From the IMG/VR virus record IMGVR_UViG_3300048113_000008, positions 1-25,047 of that record: a stretch of 25,047 nt of DNA. One strand, 5' to 3'. The stretch is from a virus. This document shows positions 23,953-25,047 of this stretch, in pieces. Each line of letters starts with the position of its first letter. Within the stretch, counting starts at the first letter, position 1. A model generated the notes under the pieces. The model did not search any database, was not told the origin of the DNA, and saw only the letters and a list, made by a program, of their open reading frames with translations. The translations under genes and the position numbers were made by a program.

Positions 23953-24411
23953 ATGGACCCAATAACTATTTTAGCGGGCATAAAAACAGGCCTCGCTGCA
24001 GGCAAAACCATAGCGGGATTAAGCAAACAAATCGGGCAGTTTTTTGACGCAACTGACCACGCTAAGAAAACGTTACAGAAAAAAGGTGTATCAAGCAAAA
24101 GCGCAAATTCTACGGCGTTGGATCGTTGGGCGAAACTTAGACAGGCTGCAGAAGCTGAAGAAGAGCTCAAAGAGTGGATTACCCAAACTTACGGACGGTC
24201 AAAATACCTAGAACTATTAAAAATTCGTAGAGAAGTATTAGCAGAAAAACGTGAAGCAGAAGCACAAGCAAGGCGTGACGCTATTCAGCAACAAGAACTT
24301 ATGATTACGGTAGTAGGTATAATTGTTTTACTTCTTATGACGTTTGTAGGTGCTGCGGTTTATTTACATTATATGGGTTGGCTTAATATTATGGACTATA
24401 TTCCTTGGTAA
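23953..24411 (+). CDS. Protein with C-terminal membrane helix (152 aa)
   Basis: A 152-residue protein. The N-terminal part has GIKTGLAAGKTIAGLSKQIG, then a basic helix, then a long charged helix (about 55-115, with RQAAEAEEELKEWITQTYGR). A single strong membrane helix lies at about 117-140 (MITVVGIIVLLLMTFVGAAV), followed by a short aromatic tail (WLNIMDYIPW). The arrangement suggests a cytoplasmic coiled domain tethered to the inner membrane. From memory, similar proteins occur after the capsid genes of other marine podoviruses without an assigned function. It starts 2 bases after the previous stop. It may belong to a lysis or membrane cassette. Confidence 0.82.
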   Translation: MDPITILAGIKTGLAAGKTIAGLSKQIGQFFDATDHAKKTLQKKGVSSKSANSTALDRWAKLRQAAEAEEELKEWITQTYGRSKYLELLKIRREVLAEKREAEAQARRDAIQQQELMITVVGIIVLLLMTFVGAAVYLHYMGWLNIMDYIPW

Positions 24412-24587
24412 TTTACACACTTGTCTGGTTTCACTTTATTCGCACAGATCATTTGCAGTATTATCAGTTTGATAATTATTCTACTTTCGAACAATGTAAT
24501 AGCGAAAGAAAAAAAGCATCTGTATTAGTTACAAGTACAAATATGCTTTTAGAGTGCGTTATGATGGATGTATCTAGTAGAGATTAA
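24405..24587 (+). CDS. Small protein with TTG start (60 aa)
   Basis: Sixty residues starting at TTG 24405, the only usual start codon in this frame after the stop at 24384. It overlaps the last 7 bases of the upstream gene. It has a hydrophobic N-terminus (VIYTLVWFHFI), then DNYSTFEQCNSERKKA and VLVTSTNMLLECVMMDVSSR. Two cysteines, C31 and C51, could form a disulfide, which would suit export. The composition (F.s...C.......a......eC) resembles small phage proteins of this type that I have seen, but I cannot name a family. The codon pattern and the fixed overlap suggest it is real. A short signal-like segment is plausible but not certain. Confidence 0.65.
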   Translation: MVIYTLVWFHFIRTDHLQYYQFDNYSTFEQCNSERKKASVLVTSTNMLLECVMMDVSSRD

Positions 24588-24678
24588 ACGAAATAGGTTT
24601 GTGGTGTATACAGCAGAAGGTAAAGTTGTTATACAAACAAGTGACTTAAAGATTGCAAGAGGGTTTTTAAATGAGTGA
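24568..24678 (+). CDS. Overlapping 36-residue microprotein
   Basis: Frame from ATG 24568 to TGA 24678 encoding 36 residues that begin MYLVEIKRNRFVVYTAEG and end in KIARGFLNE. The sequence alternates charged and hydrophobic residues like a short beta-sheet protein and does not look random. It fills the otherwise empty 83-base gap between 24587 and 24671, overlapping the upstream gene by 20 bases and the downstream gene by 8. No strong Shine-Dalgarno is seen, so coupling to the TTG-start gene is likely. I recall similar MYLVEIK-type small phage proteins; this was not checked. Confidence 0.65.
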   Translation: MYLVEIKRNRFVVYTAEGKVVIQTSDLKIARGFLNE

Positions 24679-25018
24679 ATTTAAAAAAGCTGACAGTAAT
24701 GGTGATGGCGTAATACAGCCTGATGAGTGGGAAAAGTTAAAACTTGAAGAGCGAAGGCTTGAAATTAACGACAGAGATTTAAAGCGTGATGCAGAAAGAA
24801 GATACACAGGCTTTGCATTAGCAGGAATGTTAATTTATCCGTTTATTATATTACTTGCTAGTGTCTTAGGTTTTGATAAAGCGGCTACATTAATTACAGA
24901 TATTGCGTCAGTTTATGTTATTGCTGCATCTGGTGTAGTAGCGGCATTTATGGGCTTCAATGCATACTCTGCGAAATCAGATAAAAAAACATCTATGAGC
25001 ATGGAGGGTGAAAAATGA
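24671..25018 (+). CDS. EF-hand protein with two membrane helices (115 aa)
   Basis: A canonical EF-hand loop lies at residues 8-19 (DSNGDGVIQPDE: D1, N3, D5, G6, I8, E12), followed by a charged helix. Two membrane helices follow, at about 46-66 (TGFALAGMLIYPFIILLASV) and 76-97 (TDIASVYVIAASGVVAAFMG), and a polar tail. The topology of a small protein with two membrane helices fits a holin-like protein, with calcium binding near the N-terminus as an added feature. I recognise EF-hand plus membrane-helix proteins as frequent in marine phages, without a known function. It overlaps both neighbours (8 bases upstream, ATGA with the downstream gene). Confidence 0.85.
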   Translation: MSEFKKADSNGDGVIQPDEWEKLKLEERRLEINDRDLKRDAERRYTGFALAGMLIYPFIILLASVLGFDKAATLITDIASVYVIAASGVVAAFMGFNAYSAKSDKKTSMSMEGEK

Positions 25019-25047
25019 TAGCACAACTATTAGGTCCAGTTGCAAGT
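25015..25047 (+). CDS. Start of a further gene, cut by the window end
   Basis: ATG 25015 overlaps the TGA of the EF-hand gene by 4 bases. The eleven visible residues are MIAQLLGPVAS. GGAGGG at about 25003-25008 is a suitable ribosome site. The hydrophobic start resembles small membrane or virion proteins (M.AQLLGP...) following such cassettes in other phages, but 11 residues cannot support a function. Confidence 0.6.
   Translation, partial: MIAQLLGPVAS

Noticed and set aside
24405-24587. Outer-membrane spanin (Rz1-like) identity for the 60-residue TTG-start protein
   Set aside because: No lipobox cysteine follows the hydrophobic start, and the first Cys is at residue 31, so a lipoprotein spanin is not supported.

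Overview
This window looks like the structural half of a tailed double-stranded DNA bacteriophage (Caudoviricetes). The DNA is AT-rich by eye (GC was not computed), and every credible gene lies on the + strand. Genes are packed end to end with no intergenic gap above about 45 bases. There are no tRNAs, rRNAs, transposons, CRISPR arrays, integrase or host genes. A P22/SU10-like portal and head-tail adaptor, a SU10-like capsid protein and ejection-type internal proteins, with no tape measure, tail tube or sheath, argue for a short-tailed (podovirus-like) particle. Several sequence signatures are, from memory, typical of marine phages (TAAELN.LDG repeats, the N-terminal tail-fibre modules, the small basic HAKNIRKGK..AAFWANKVKW family). 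A marine bacterial host is therefore likely, but the host itself cannot be named from this sequence.

Layout: (1) 1-1611 holds the small terminase subunit (cut by the window edge) and the large terminase. (2) 1648-3066 is a run of lysine-rich microproteins, one of only 15 residues, plus a glycine-rich unknown. (3) 3066-5975 is one very large protein of unknown role carrying an EVQSD motif found in some large phage proteins. (4) 5975-14287 is the adaptor and tail region. It holds a head-tail adaptor, several structural proteins, a collagen-like GPT-repeat fibre, a tail-assembly-chaperone-like protein, two consecutive 2-oxoglutarate/Fe(II) oxygenases, two repeat proteins, a long tail protein with a cupredoxin-like insert, and a GNAT-like small protein. 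(5) 14287-18621 encodes probable internal or ejected virion proteins, including one with an N-terminal lytic transglycosylase domain. (6) 18621-22983 encodes portal, a small helical protein, scaffold and major capsid protein, followed by a hairpin with a GAAA loop. (7) 23026-25047 is a set of small, often membrane-associated proteins, including an EF-hand/two-helix membrane protein; it may be a lysis or membrane cassette. The last gene is cut by the window edge.

How the genes fit together: capsid protein assembles around scaffold and portal, terminase fills the head, adaptor and long tail protein close it, fibres bind the host, and the transglycosylase and internal proteins cross the envelope. 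About a dozen junctions are ATGA or TAATG overlaps, suggesting long co-transcripts with translational coupling.

The most interesting points are the collagen-like fibre next to two oxygenases (a possible virion-modification cassette), an intact Cys/His/Met-type copper-site motif in a tail protein, the lysine-rich microproteins, and the unassigned membrane cassette with hidden small genes. All functional assignments come from motif recognition by eye; no database search was run.
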